Shown here piece by piece: positions 21,316 through 34,925 of a DNA stretch of 64,000 nt. The translations under genes and the position numbers were made by a program. The notes below the pieces were generated by a model. The model had not been told where the DNA came from and ran no database searches. It worked only from the letters and a program-made list of their open reading frames with translations. How positions within the stretch are numbered: the stretch's first letter is position 1; each line of letters begins with the position of its first letter. Source of the DNA: Epinephelus fuscoguttatus (Eukaryota; Chordata; Actinopteri; Perciformes; Serranidae); NCBI RefSeq assembly GCF_011397635.1, contig NC_064753.1, forward strand, positions 28,482,322-28,546,321, read 5' to 3'.

Positions 21316-24300
21316 CTATTTGGGTTTTTTGTCAGTCAGTGTGTAGTGGACACATCTGGGGATGTTTCAGTCGCCGAGATGTAGCCGCAGAGGGAGCATT
21401 TGCTTGCTTTCATGCTGCTCTCCAGTGCGTGAATTTGCAAATCCTAGGATAGTGAAGGAATGGTCCGCCGCCCGTCTTGCTCTGCCTTGTCCTATCTCTG
21501 ATTGGCTTACCCTGACATTCTCACCCTCGTACCCCTGCTGTCACCCTGAACGTCCCACCAAACCTAACCTGGATCCAAATCCGACTCGACTGCCATAATT
21601 CTCAGTTAGGTTTAGCCCTATCTTTTCCTAAAAGAAAATAAATGTAGTGCCCTCAGTGTCAAAATTTGCCCATGGTATTGTATGTCGATATCTTTGAAGT
21701 TAGAAATTTCAGTATTGTGACAACACTAAAACACTTGTAATATCTACCATTTTTCTGTGTACTTAAAAAGTTACAGAAGAAATAAATCTATGATTTTAAG
21801 AGCAAAGAGGTGGGGCTGTTCCATCAGTGAGTAACTGGTTTACTTGGTTTTATTGGGTGTGTAAATGCACATTCACTTTGCTTTATTTTCGTATACGTTA
21901 TCTATAACTGATACTAATACTGCAATAGACTAATTAGCACATAATAGCAGCCGCTGCATGACTATAAGGTTATTTATATTATTCAGTGGTTTTCCACTGA
22001 AAAACATTCACTTCCACTTAAGCTTGGTCACATCTGTGCGTTTGACCCCATAATGACTTACAAGGATTTATCAGGAAAAAAAGGCTCTCATACATCCTTC
22101 AGTGAGCTGTTGATGTCAGATGTCAGTCCAACAGGCTGCTTGCGGTTACCAAAGGTGTCACATGAGAGATGTGGGATTGTTTTGCTTTTGTTTTACATCT
22201 TGGTTTTTCTGCCCCCATTGATTGTTTTCTTTTGAACTCCACATTTGGCAGCTTCTCGTTTGGATTCAGACTTTGTGGTGAGAGGCGTCCTGACCACAAT
22301 GGACGAGTTCCTTCCTCTGTGTTGTGGAGTTTTGAACTGATATGCAGGGAAACTCCACTGGCTACTGTTAACACTACTCCCAGCCTGCTGATAAGGTGTT
22401 ATAATATCAGAGCTTTGTGATTCCTGTGGTTATGCAAATTGTGCTAAAGTTCATGTCAGGAAACATTTTAGCTGTAACATTTTAAGAGGAAATAGAAAGT
22501 GACATGAAGTAGTCTGGTGGGGGCAAAAACACTGTACAATATTAGGTCATCCCTTTCTCTGAAGCAGGTTAACCATTTCCTTAATCTGATGAGATTTAAT
22601 GACAGCAATATCTTGGTCTTTAAAACTGATTAAGAGTTGAAGTAAAATGAACTCAGTCTGGTTGTGTTGAACGAAGACATTGTTCTGAGCTCACACTTGT
22701 CTGAATAGGATTAATATAAATATATCAACAGATGGAACCAGGGGCTGTAAAATGAATAGCGTCTAATTGTTTGCTGAAAGCTGGAAAATGGAGAGTCATT
22801 TTTGGATCAACTGTTAGCCACCATATGCACAATTGCATCTGAGCTTCATATGCAGAAAGCATAAAGTTTCGACCCCTGACTGACTGAGTGATGATGACTA
22901 TGGCACTGACACAAGTGAGCAGCACTGCTTTTATAGTTTTTGAGCTGAGGGAAAGAGAAAGTGATGAAAAGATGATTTAAAGATATTAAAGTTTATCATC
23001 GTCCTGCTGGAAACCCACTTGAGAACTACAATTTATTGTTCTCCATGGAAAACATTTCTACAAAATATGCCCATCAGAAAAGGAGGAGGAGGAGGCTGAA
23101 GAAACTGTAAGATGTGTGTGTGGTATTTAACTGTTTTGAAGATCCTCTCTTGGCTGATATATTTTTCTTTTCTCCCAACTTTTTGACCTGGGCATGACCT
23201 TAAGGAAATATCTGTCTGTGTACATATTTTTCCTGCCCTGCAGCTGTCTTTGGAAGCTGGAAAGCTTCCTGAATTTGATAATTGTGACATCATTGGTTTG
23301 CTAATCTCTGATACCCTTTTGCCATGCAAACGGCACCACAGCCTGTTCCTTTGCATATGATCCACACAGAACAACCAGTTTCCTGATGATGGTCACCCTA
23401 GAGACCCAAACTGGGTGTTCCTATGCCTCAACAATGATCGTAAAGGAAAAAGCTGCCCTGATATATAATTTACATATGTAGTTTTAGTTTGTGAATTCAA
23501 ATTGGGTCTGCCCTCAAACTAAACAGCAGAATGAGGGACCTAAGTGGTGATAACAATTAATCAGTACACTCCATTAGAATAAGGGATGATTAGGCAATAT
23601 GTCAGTATCTGTGGTGATTTTAATGGGATGTAGTCACATTTTCTGATTACATTACACTAGACTCATTTGGATGTGATACATGATGACAAAATGTGGGGCA
23701 CTAATTCAGTGTCAGTGGTTGTGAAGACATCGTTGATCTCTTAATGGCTGAAATAGTTCAAAGTCCCCTTTCGGACACATTTTGAAGTGTGAAGAAATAC
23801 TAGCCTCAATAAATTTGTTTTAACATGTTTTGTAATACATAAATAGTAAAAAAAAAAAAATTGAAGAGGGGCTGGAAGCAGGTCGGCTCTCCCTAATTGA
23901 GAAACTCTTGATCTGGCCTCCACCCTGGCCACCACTTCTGCCTGCAACAGGTTGTACTTTCACTTCCTGCTTTCTCCAGTGCTGGCACAGCACTAAAGTG
24001 TGGGTATAGGTGTGGCTATGTGAGACTAGTGCTAGGTTGACTGATGGCTGGTATTAGCGTCAAAGGAAACACTTACAGTTTTTCCCATACATTGATCAGT
24101 CGCCACTCTGTAGCCAAGTTTAATGTCCTGCCCACAGCACTTAGTTTAGTCACACATCACAACTAACAAACTGTCCGGATATATAACGAGGGACAACAGC
24201 ATTTAGGGAGCCAATTAAGCCCTGAGTCAGCACAAGCAACAGCTTTCTGTTGTTCTGTAGTCTTAGGACATGGACTTTTTTATCGTTTTCTAGCCCAGTT

Positions 24301-27181
24301 ACATTGGTGTGCAGGTATCTCCTCCGTCGTCCTCGCTGTTGCTCTGAAAATAGGTTGGAGGTGCATGCAGCTTTGCCAAAATACAGCCAGGGCGGGCTCT
24401 TTTTCAGACACATGACATGTAGGTTAGCACATCTTCATTAGGAATCACTGAAATAATCGGATGTTGTTTGGTCGCAACACGTCCAGTTAGGAGTTGGTGC
24501 AACACTGAAGGTGCCACTCTGGTGAGCCGAGCAGTGTGTCGAACATCAGGCAGCTGATATTGAAGAAGTAATAAACATCACAATTCAATACGATGAAGTT
24601 GCAAAAACACCTGCTGTTTCTAGGAGATTGACAGGTACAAGAATGGCAAGGACAGAAAGAGGAAGTGAGAATGCGCCTTAACACAGGCGAGAAATGGGAC
24701 CAGATTTTCATAGTACATAAAAACGTAGCACAGTGAGGATGCAGACATTGCATCCTCACTTTCATTGACATGCAGTGTAGTTCATGTACTTCACTTATAA
24801 ACCATTGGATTATACGGTAACATTGGGCTTCATGATTAGAGAAAGTTTTTGTATTGCACTGTGCTGATGCAAACTCTCACTGTCTGTACTGACAAATCTG
24901 CTCTGCACGGGAGGTTTCTGGTTTCTTTGCTGGTGTTGTGTCGAAGTCTTTTTCCCCAACGATACGTGTTTCCGTATTAGACAGCAATTGACTTTTGTAT
25001 TAGTGACGTACCTAATCTGTATATTTGAGTCTAAGATTTTAGGCAGGTGCACAGACATAACCCCCCCTCAGTAGAGGAATGTGCACACACCTCTCTAATG
25101 GCAAACTCTGCACAGACACAAGTCAGTGTAGTCTAGGCCAGACATTTCAGGAAAATTCCAGAAAGGCACTTTTTGAGTGGAGGGGCGACTCTAATGTAAA
25201 TTCTGTTTTTGGGGGGATTGTCCCTTTAAACTCAGGTTTGAAACTGGTGTGGAGGAATGAGAAGAAGCGATATCTGTGAACTTGTTTCCAGAACAGTGCA
25301 CCTGTGTGCGCAACAGGGCCAAAATCAGGTTAAATGCTGACGTGAATGTTGCGTCAGCTCCACTGGTGGCCTGTCCATACATGGTAAAATAAGCATTTGG
25401 CTGATTTAATCAACAGAAACAGCAGGAAGATAAATCAGGAAGATGGATGGAGCTTTTTTCTTCAGAGAGGAGAAACATCTGCTCTAATCAAGAAAAACTA
25501 ACAACTTTTCCTCTCCACTTTTTGTTGAGACCATGCTAAATCACACAACTCAGTAATAACTTACTAGGTTCTTTCAATCTTTCGAGGTAGCTGGAGTCAG
25601 ATGTTTGTGTACGTGTGTGTGTGCTGACTTGCAGTCATGGCTCAAGTCCCGGTAGGGTTGCAGATACAGGGGAATGTTGAACTCAGGGTGTCTCTGCAAG
25701 AATGTTCAAAAACCTTTTCAAAGTAATTAAATCTCAAAACTCTTTTTACATTTTTGACACATGAAATTTGCCTTTGTAGGGATGCACTTGTGTTGGTGTC
25801 AACTAGTGACAGCTTGAAAAAATGAAGTTCAGATAAAGTAAAATCTAGGTCTGCGCCTTGAAAGTGGGAGATGCAGATCATCAGTTGACTCCTCAGTCGA
25901 CTGAGATGTTTTAAGTCGAGTTTTCTTTTTTGATAGACAGTGTGCTGTGCAGTGTATTTCCGGGGAGGCTTAGCTACTCTTTGATACAGACAGCTGTGGA
26001 CGTGATGCAGTGGCACAGAGGAGGAGAAACTTTCCACTATATTGCTCTGACATAACATTATAACATAACATTGGAGTTAAATTGTCAAACAGTTTTTTAC
26101 CATTTTTGTGTGTTCTGGATTTTTTGGGCAGACCTAAAATCCTGACTCGATGACACACTGGAGCCATTCTTACCATAACCCCTCCCCTACTATATAAAAA
26201 CTAACTAGAGTGCATACTGTCAGTTTTGTTTCGTTTATCCCCTGCATGTGAGAAGCGAGTTGCTAATTCCACAAGCTCTCTGAGCTCTTTCAGTTAAGTT
26301 TAATAAATACATGATTAAACATCTCTGTTAAATGCCACCATTACATAAACACAAGCAAAGTAGCCCTAAGTGACGTACCTGTCAGTCTTTGAGCCCGTAT
26401 GGCTACCTGGCCCATTGGTAGTTACTGCTCACTGTTGTGGGTGTGTGATCTAATGTTAGCTGCTGAACGAGAGGCTGTTGCTGCATGGCGGCTCGCTCTT
26501 TGGCTTGGCGTGTGTGTGTGCTTTGTGCTACTGTGTTAGCTGCTAATGAGAGTCTGTCGCTTCACAAAGGCTCGTTCTTCAGCTCAGCTCCTTCAGTGGA
26601 GATGCCTCCAGTGTTTCAGAGCAGAGAATACTGCTTGTTTTTTCACAATTTTGAAACCTAATTTTATGTACTTGGCAATTTTTTTAATCATTTCAATTTA
26701 GCTGGGTGGTTAATAACACAGTTTTTTGTGGTTTAATCAATTCATAACACATTTTTGCTTTCCCCGGACTTTAAATATAATCAGTCCAGTATTATTTTTA
26801 CTGTCAATATTTGGCTGAATGTTGAATTGGCAGTTTTTGTTATTTTCAATTTAGACTCAAAATTACCAACATGAGCATGTCTGTGTTTTCATTGCACTAC
26901 TGTGCCACCACTGAGTTGTCACTTTGTCAGAGACTTAGCCCTGCTGCACCATGTATGCTCCTTGTATCAGTAGTGTGGACACTGACCACAGTGTGCAAAT
27001 GACAGCACGGTCTCAGCTGGACTAAACTGATGTGGACACCAATTTTTAAAAAATCTAAATCAACTTATCAAAGCATGAGAAACAGGGGGTGTAACTGTTG
27101 TACATGACAGCCCTAAAAAAGCATGGTTCAATGCCTATTTTAAATTATATTTTTGTTCTAAATGTAAAACATGTTCAGCAA

Positions 27182-27518
27182 GGGTCCATGTCATTGGTTC
27201 GACAGCCCATTGGTTCGACATCCCATTAGTCTGACTGTCCGCGGTGCTGAACGGCTCGTGGCGGGCGTATGGTGCGCCGCGACTGGCTTGAGGCAGACCA
27301 GGCTCACTGCTTATATGTTTGTCACTTTCTTTTTCAGTTTAACCCACACCATCATCTTTTCCTGACCCTAACCAAGTGGTTTTTGTGCCTAAACCTAACC
27401 AGACCTTAACCACAGGGCATCATGATGATTTCGGAACGGACTTCGGAACGATGAGTTTAATATGGTCGGAACAATGGGATGTCGAACCAATGGGCTGTCG
27501 AACTAATGGGCAGTTCCC
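27182..27518. mobile_element. hAT-like MITE, 337 bp, 46-bp terminal inverted repeats
   Basis: Flanked by perfect TTCAGCAA duplications (27174-27181, 27519-27526). The ends share GGTTCGACAGCCCATTGG and TTCGACATCCCATT in inverted orientation, giving about 46 paired bases with a few mismatches in the outer 16. The same GGTTCGAC unit occurs twice within each end (sub-terminal repeats). The interior has no preserved frame. The boundaries are firm; assignment to hAT rests on the 8-bp duplication. Confidence 0.85.
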
Positions 27519-28030
27519 TTCAGCAAATACTTCCTGGGTTACTACAACAAACTAATCACAATTTGTGTAAAACATTGTCTTGTTTTATGCCATATCCCTA
27601 CACTCATATGAAGCAAATCACTGGGATTTTTTAAAAGCTAGTCTACAACCATCTGCTCGGAAACCTGATGAAAAGTGTTAAAAACTACTAATGCAGTTGG
27701 AATATTTTATATCTGACTCATATTTCTCACCGGTTGTGTTTTATAAGCTGTCTCATGACCTAGAACTGGCCACAAACCTCAGTAAGAATTTATGAGTATC
27801 ATGGTATCAGTTTACAAGTTGTCCCAAGTCCCAACCACTGGTGAATTTTGCTTTCTTATTTTGGCAATAAGAAGGCATTTATGAATCCCACAACAGTTCA
27901 CAAAAAACTGTGTACACACTAATTAAGATAAAGTCTGTGCATATGAATGTCTCATAAAAGAGGCCCAGTGTTTGTACTGGACTGTGCAAATCTCTAACGG
28001 CACTTAATAAAGGCAGGTTAGCGTATAGTT

Positions 28031-28383
28031 CATTCATTCATTCATCTTCTAACCGCTTCATCCTCTTGAGGGTCGCTACATCGGGCGAGAGGCAGGGTAC
28101 ACCCTGGACAGGTCGCCAGACTATCGCAGGGCTGACACATAGAGACAGACAACCATTCACGCTCACATTCACACCTACGGACAATTTAGAGTCACCAATT
28201 AACCTAGTCCCCAATCTGCATGTCTTTGGACTGTGGGAGGAAGCCGGAGTGCCCGGAGAGAACCCACGCTGACACGGGGAGAACATGCAAACTCCACACA
28301 GAAGGGCTCCCACGCCCGGGATCGAACCGGCAACCCTCTTGCTGTGAGGCGAGAGTGCTAACCACCACACCACCGTGCCGCCC
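28031..28383 (-). repeat. V-SINE-like element (tRNA head, conserved core, L2-like tail), full length
   Basis: On the minus strand it starts GGGCGGCACGGTGGTGTGG, has B box GGTTCGATCCC, then the core with GTTTGCATGTTCTCCCCGTG and GGCTTCCTCCCACAGTCC, and ends in (ATTC/GAAT)n, the tail type of L2-mobilised SINEs. Flanks TTAGCGTATAGTT (28018-28030) and TTAGTGTATAGTT (28384-28396) form a 13-bp duplication with one mismatch. An antisense chance frame of 111 codons covers it. Confidence 0.85.
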
Positions 28384-29789
28384 TTAGTGTATAGTTATTG
28401 TTCCTAATAAATTCATCCCTGAAGGCATTTAAAGAGATAACCATACATATGTATATATACTGTATGTATATCTTACTTCATCAGAAAGCTGAAAAGCATT
28501 ACAATTATATCGTCCAGCTTTAGCACACACAAGTTGTGCTGTATTGAGCTGGAAATAAGCCACGCTGTTAAACATGCACACGCGTGCCATTGGCCTGGAC
28601 AAGTTTCATTCTTGTTGTTCAAATAGCTTCTGCCAAGAATAGAAAATAAATAAATAAATTTGATTTTTGATTTTGCAACCCACCTCCGTCCGCCTTTGCT
28701 AGCGGATGTTCAAATTAGCATGTTCCCTTTCAGGCCTGGGTTCTATTATCCTCGCTGATGGGGTTCTTTATAGATATCAGGGGGGCAGTATTTGAAAGCA
28801 TGGCTTGTTTTAAAACAAGAGTCCAGCCTCGTGGAATGTGAGGAATTCTGTCATTTATTTTCATCTGTGGTCGAAAATTTGAACTTGGAGCACTCCGAGC
28901 ATGTGATATCAATTAGAGGAGCTGTAAAGACCTGAAGACACGTAACGGTCAGGCAGACTGGTGGTCCACTAGCACCAGTCTCCATGCAGTGTCTGGGCAC
29001 GTTTTACTTGCCTCTACAGGTGAACAAAGGCAGACGTGTAACCATCCTGCAGCTCCCTTCTGTTTAAACAGTCAAACACATACACTCCCTAACCGAGACC
29101 AATCTCCACTTAAGCCCAAGAGCCTCATCATGATTAATTTGTCTCCCTCTTTGACAGAGGTCTGGGTTTCAAGGAGTTGTTGACAGCAGGCTCGAGGCAC
29201 TTGGCGCAGGGGGGCTGCAGCCGACTGCCGAGGATCTTGTGTCATTACGATGATGTGTAGCACTTCATTTCCCTGTTTTTTTGAAGCAGCTCACCTCCCT
29301 TGAGCGTAGTATCTCACCTCTTGGACAAACTATGACATACAGGCTTCAAAAGCTGTCTGCTTAGTAGTTTGCTGAGTCATGGTATTTGCCAGTGTTGTCA
29401 CTGGATCTAACACCACCACTTTTTTTCCACTGAGAACTTGACAGTTGGCAGGATAGCACATGTCAAATAAATTTTAAGAAGTGATTTGAATTGTAAATGG
29501 CCATAAGGGACTTCCACAAACGGTAACGTAAGTGCTGGTAATGTTTGCAAGCCTTCACAAGCGGCAAGAGACGATGTTGTACAGCAGTGACTGTCAACTG
29601 GCGGCCCATGGGTCACATGCGGCCCGGCAAACCTTCCCATCTGGCGAGCAGAATAATAATCAATTCAGAAAATGTAAGGAGGAAGAAACTGCGTTCGGGT
29701 ATTTAGGATATCTAGCATTTTTTGTCCTACATTGAAGCAATCCCAAAGACAAGTGAGATGGTAATAATTTTATTAGGAATGACTAGTAT

Positions 29790-30205
29790 CTTATAAAATA
29801 GATTTTTAGGTTCTTTTACTTGTTTTTAAAGCTTTTAATGGTTTGGGACCAGCCTACATTGCAGACTATGTCTTTCAATAATCCTTTACAAACTTCTCAG
29901 ATTTTCAGCTGCTGAGTTTTTACATACATCTATACATTTAGTTAGGCTTTTAATTAATGTCATTCATATTAATTTTTTTTTGTAAACTCTCTTATTTCTA
30001 ATATTTTTACTGCTCTTTTTTCTTTTTACCTTTACTTGCATATTTCCTATATACATTTTTTTTATTATATATTTTTTCTTTTATTTTCTTTTTTTGTTGT
30101 CTTTTTTTGCTTTTGTTTTGCATCTCCATTGCGAGGCACTTTGAGCTACTTTTTTGTGAAAGGTGCACTATAAATAAAGTTTATTATAAGTATTATTTAT
30201 GTCCC
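29790..30205 (+). mobile_element. LINE 3' end with degenerate reverse-transcriptase tail
   Basis: At 29819-29881 the plus strand reads LVFKAFNGLGPAYIADYVFQ and a stop; the pattern K-A-x-N-G-L-x-P-x-Y is the usual end of L2/CR1-type ORF2. An AT-rich 3' region follows, ending with GTGCACTATAAATAAAGTTT, the usual terminal motif of these fish elements. It is 5'-truncated. Confidence 0.65.
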
Positions 30206-30272
30206 TTCACCCAAGGGTCCTAAAGACCTCATAAATCTATCTGTCAGCTTACTATTAGCAAGTAGTAAACAC

Positions 30273-30417
30273 GTGACAAAAAGTGACAAAGCAGCGTTCT
30301 GAGAAAGTTATTGATAGTCTCACCTACAGAAACATTGTGTGCAATGGTTCACCTTTCACCTTCTTTTCCCCTCTCCCTGTCACTGTCTCGCTCTCAAACA
30401 CACACACACACACACGT
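30273..30417. repeat. Repeat copy A, paired with 40207-40324
   Basis: Shares GTGACAAA(A)AGTGACAAAGCAG, then GTGCAATGGTTCACCTTTCACCTTC and CTCTCAAACACACAC with the later copy. About 120 alignable bases. Family unknown. Confidence 0.6.
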
Positions 30418-33400
30418 CATGACACTCAGTCCCAGTCAACTTGGTGGAGTGGACAGATCCGTTCAAATATCTTCATGCAAAGACTGAGACAGACTCACGC
30501 CTGTCATTTAACTGCTTATTTATATTGTGTTAAACCATTATTAATGGAAATGGGCTAATTAGGACTTTACTCTCTTAAAGAGCCATGATATGTGTCTAAT
30601 GACTGTAAAAGGGCCACTGGCCTCTCTGTCTTGATGTGACTACTGCTCATGGTTTGTTAGCTTCCACTGCCAGCACTATGGGAATGGACATAGCTATTTG
30701 TGCTACTCTGTGCGGTCCCCCGCATCCTCACACTCTGCTTCTATATAGAATATTCTTATAAGTCCTGTGGTGTCTCTGTCTGTTCTGTATCCTTTTTTTG
30801 TTGGAGATGTTTTTATATTTTGAGCCAAAGTTGTAGGTTACACATGATGTTTAAAAGGCACATGCAAAAGCATACGGGGATGTTGGTTTTCATTTCTCTG
30901 ACCAACGTAGCAATTTGACATGGTTGTAGTGCTAGCCAGCGCTGACGTCAGCTTGTGTTGTTTTAGGTTTTTACTTTTAGAATGAGAGTAAAATCCCAAA
31001 TGCTGTATAGGCCGGCACTAACTGGTTTGCTTTTTGCAGATAAAATCCATTCAAATTCCAATTTTTTTTAAGTCTGTTGTTTGATGATTGAGGGTCTGAA
31101 ATGCTGACCCTATCTGCAACATATGTGTCTCCTCAACAAAGGTAGTATTCTGCCAGAATGCTTTGAATTGGGAGTTTATGCTTTTATTGATTGCACAAAC
31201 AAACCACATCTATCTATTTATCCAAATTCCTATGAATTCAAGAAATGGGCCACATGTATTCAATTTCTGTCTCTTACTCTCTTGACAGGAGAACACTTTC
31301 CCTTGGCTGACAAATAGAAAGTGTGTCCTAGCCTTCAAAGAGTGACTAAGAGTTTAAAATAACGTTGAGATGAAGTCATGGGGTCAGACAACTCTGTGTG
31401 ACAAAGAGCATATTGTGAAACAGATCTTAAAATGCTGTTTTTGGCATGTTCCACCAGGGAAATGTTTCTTATATTAGATAAAACTTCCATTTATTAGCTT
31501 TTCGGATTGCTAAATATGAATGATGCAGTCATACATCAACTCCTAAATACATATTGTGTTGTGCTTGCACTTATGTTGACTTGAATTATTACATCCAATT
31601 TAGGTTTCAGGGTTTTGCAAGACCCAGCCATATGGGGTCCTGAGGGAAGTCTATGAGGGAGTTATTTCACTGGTAAAGCTTTCGATGGTCAACCTCGCAA
31701 ATCTGTGTTCGCTACACCTGCCATAGATCAGTATCCAGCTGTCTCTGACAGCACTAACTACGTGCTGTAAGTGTGTACGCCTTTCTTTTTCATGACTGTA
31801 TACATATGTATGACCAACACTGAAGATTTTGTATTAAGGCTATTGAGGTTGCTCCTTGTGGCTTTTGGTTTTAACTTGCACTCCCCCTCCCCTCCCCCCC
31901 AGTAATCACTTGTCAGAGCATTATCACTAAAAACATTAACAGCCTTCTCGCTCCTGTGAGTTTCTCTGTATTAGTGGTTTAATTCCCATATCTCACACTT
32001 TGGACCACATTCCTCCTCAAACATCTTGAGTTAATCAGTCCCAAAACATTACCAAGAGTGTTTTTGTGATTTTTGTGTCCAAAACTGACTGAATTTGCAC
32101 CAATTTTGAAAAATGCTATTATTATTGGTAATAATTTATTGGTGTTTTTTTTTGTTAAACTGCAGTGATGTCTAAAGAATGACATCATTGCACAAAAACA
32201 AATGTATTTTTTATTTATTTAATAATAGGCTCATACAAAAGTGATCCCTCTTAGTCACCACTTGTGACCCACACTTGTGTATGGTGGTGTATTTATCTGC
32301 AGAGAGACTGCATGTATTTTCTGCCTGTTTGTGGGGTCGCTGCTGGCAATTTGGGTGCACTAACCATTATCACTTTGTAGTGTCCCATTACTCACACAAA
32401 GCAAAAGAAGAGTCACAAACTTCCCAAACTCTGCATAAATGTTCCCATACAGAAGAACAGGCATTTATCAGCAGTTGAGGGAGGCTTTACAGAGTCACAC
32501 ACTTGTGCATTACCTGGCTGCAAGGTTGTTAATTAGTTGACTGTTTGACAGTTTCTGAGGGACTTCTGCACTGATGCTGATGACAGCAAGATCTGTTCCT
32601 ATCCCATTGTTGAACGCAGGTATTTTTAATGAGCTACAGTCTTGAAAAACTTTGCTCAGCAGAGTCAGCTGACTATTAATAACTGTAGTAGTAGCCTAAA
32701 GGCGTTAGCGCACCCAGCAAGCCGGTTCAGCTCAAACCATGTTGTGTCTGAAAGGGCGTTAACTGGGAGAGCTTATGCAATACAGTTAATGATTGATGAT
32801 TGATGATGTTCATATTGGGCTGTTTTGGTGTCCCCTCTGGCACTAGTGCCCTAAACACAGTGCGTGATTTACGTGCCTGTAGCGGTGGCGCTGTCTGTTG
32901 AAGGTGCTAGACCGTAAGCTACATGTATCCAAGAGGAAGCATCAAAAATCGTGGACACAGTTCGAAAAAACGCAAATGTAGCAAGGCAAAATGCCAATCT
33001 GGGTTGGGCTTTAACTTTTGCTGGCAATACTGTTTACAAACTGTAACCGCCAATCCCTGCAAAGTACCCCTTTAACTGTACTTCATGACAAAGGTAAAAA
33101 TAAATATTGTTTACTGTCTCTTAACTCAGTGTGTACGACAGAACACCTAACAACAAGCTAACGAGTAACTTGTCTTAATGCAACTCCTTTTAACTTAACC
33201 TAGCAATAAAAAGTATAAACTAAGGCTATCTGAGAGAAGCAGTGCCTGAGAAGAGAAGATGACTTTTTGGATAAAAAGTTCCTGTTTTGCATTAAATATA
33301 TTAAAACAACAACGCCAATTGCTGGAAGGGTTTATTTTATCCAACCCAGTAAGTCATTCATTGATTGGCAGTAACTGCTCCCAAATTCACTGATGCATTC

Positions 33401-33455
33401 AGCTTCATTCTTGTAATCCATCTGACTGTTTATTTTGGTGTCACTTTTGATTTGA

Positions 33456-33583
33456 TTTTGCTCTGTCAGCATTTTCAGATCTCTCTTGTTTCTTTTTAAG
33501 CTGTTACACAATTCCTCTTTACATCTAAAATGGACCATATTCGATTTCTTAGAACTTTCTCGCATCCTAATAACGTTTATTTT
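33456..33583 (+). repeat. Direct repeat, copy 1 (127 bp)
   Basis: Shares TTTTGCTCTGTCAGCAT, TTACACAATTCCTCTTTACA and GAACTTTCT with 33976-34102 in the same orientation, about 85% identical by eye. Copies start 520 bases apart. Confidence 0.8.
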
Positions 33584-33975
33584 GACTAAGCAGAGAGTTA
33601 CCTTCTTCACCACAGAGTTGTGTGTTGGTCAGCTGGTTTACATGCTGATCGCTGCTCCTCTCATTAATGTCAGTCTCTGGGTGATAGCGTATGTACGTAT
33701 TCACAATATACTTCATGTTCGCCTTGCAAATGTATTTAAATAGACATTAAATTAAAACTAGCTTGCAACTGCTGTCTTTTGTAAAGATGAATTAGTACAA
33801 CTTAACTTTAGCTTGTCCGCGCTGTAGACTGTCCGGGTGCTACACTGACTGTCAACATCATGTTCTGAACAAACATTTACACAATCAATTATTAGCATTT
33901 GTGAATTGATGCCGAATCGTCCACGTCCGCATCCCAATGCATGTAAGAATCGATTCCTTTCAACCCCCCTACCTT

Positions 33976-34102
33976 ATTTTGCTCTGTCAGCATATTCAGA
34001 TCTCTCGTTTCATTTTAAGCTTTTACACAATTCCTCTTTACAACTAAAATGAAACATATTTGTTTTTTGAGAACTTTCTTGCTTCCTAATAGCTTTTATT
34101 TT
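33976..34102 (+). repeat. Direct repeat, copy 2 (127 bp)
   Basis: Second copy of the 33456-33583 unit. Directly before it, 33900-33970 carries GATTC-rich words (CCGAATCGTCCAC, AGAATCGATTCC) typical of the ends of a fish DNA-transposon family, so the pair may be internal to or flank an old element. Confidence 0.75.
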
Positions 34103-34586
34103 TCACTTTCAAATCACTTAACCACATTTTTTATTTACTGTATTTACATTTAGTGATCTGTCCAGACCATAGTGTGCTTTGTTTTTCCCTAACATGTCTT
34201 TGTCCATCACTGTAAATCAGGATTCATCTGAAAGAAAATCTGAATATAAGTCAGGAATGAAGCATTATTAATGGTAGAGTACATCAGTCTGATCATGTAA
34301 GAGCTTGTTTTATGTGTTGGTTATAGTTAACGTGACATTTATAAATGGAGGCGTAGGCATTGCTGTATCAGCCAAAATATAGTTATTAGACCATGTATTT
34401 ACTGATCATTATCATTCTAAAATTTCTGTAATTTGAATTAATTATTTTGACCGTCCTGCATACTTTTGCATATGTTTACTATACCATGGTAACCACTGGC
34501 ATTGGTAAATATCAGTACTAAGCTCTACATACTGTGATGCTGTCCTCTGCACTGACTGATGGATCTTCACATGTCTTTCTCTGCAG

Positions 34587-34672
34587 GTTCAGGGGAGGGA
34601 TGTGGAAAGATCATTCAGCGATACCCCAAGACGGACTGGGAGGGAACGGCGTTTCCTCAGGGGGTGGAGATG
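34587..34672 (+). CDS. sbf2: sbf2 exon 2
   Basis: 86 bases between acceptor CTTTCTCTGCAG and donor GTAGGT. It enters in phase 1 and leaves in phase 0, giving [20 protein letters not shown] and TAFPQGVEM. It matches the SBF2 segment SGEGLGKIIQRFPQKDWED with conservative changes. This continues the upstream DENN domain. Confidence 0.95.
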
Positions 34673-34925
34673 GTAGGTGAAAACAACCTCCTGTAAACTG
34701 AAAAAACCTGGGTATTTAAAATGCACAATCCAAAGTGAAACACAAACATGCACATAGTTTAAAAAAGATGCCTGCAGCTGCTGAGATTATTTTTTGGTAG
34801 TCAATGATTCAAACTGGCTAAACAACAAAGTTTGTCTTTACCTGAAAGCGTTTCAGCCTTTTGTCAATATAGAAACACAAATATGAATATTTCCTTACTT
34901 CCTGTTTAGAAAAGTTTACGATTGG

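Larger units (their letters stand above)
15329..34586 (+). other. sbf2: sbf2 intron 1 (~19.3 kb)
   Basis: GT...AG intron with no further sbf2 exon visible. Identified contents: a piggyBac-related repeat (17381-18019), a tRNA-derived SINE (21120-21315), a hAT-like MITE (27182-27518), a V-SINE-like element (28031-28383), a LINE 3' end (29790-30205) and a 127-bp direct repeat (33456-34102). The stretches 15.4-17.3, 18.1-21.1, 21.4-27.1 and 30.5-33.4 kb show only short chance frames. The first 700 bases (to about 16.0 kb) are relatively CpG-rich. Confidence 0.85.

Noticed and set aside
25642..26058. 138-codon minus-strand open frame
   Set aside because: No known motif, no splice sites, ordinary intron composition; length is within chance for 64 kb.
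28038..28373. 111-codon minus-strand open frame
   Set aside because: It is the translation of a V-SINE-like element, flanked by its target duplication.
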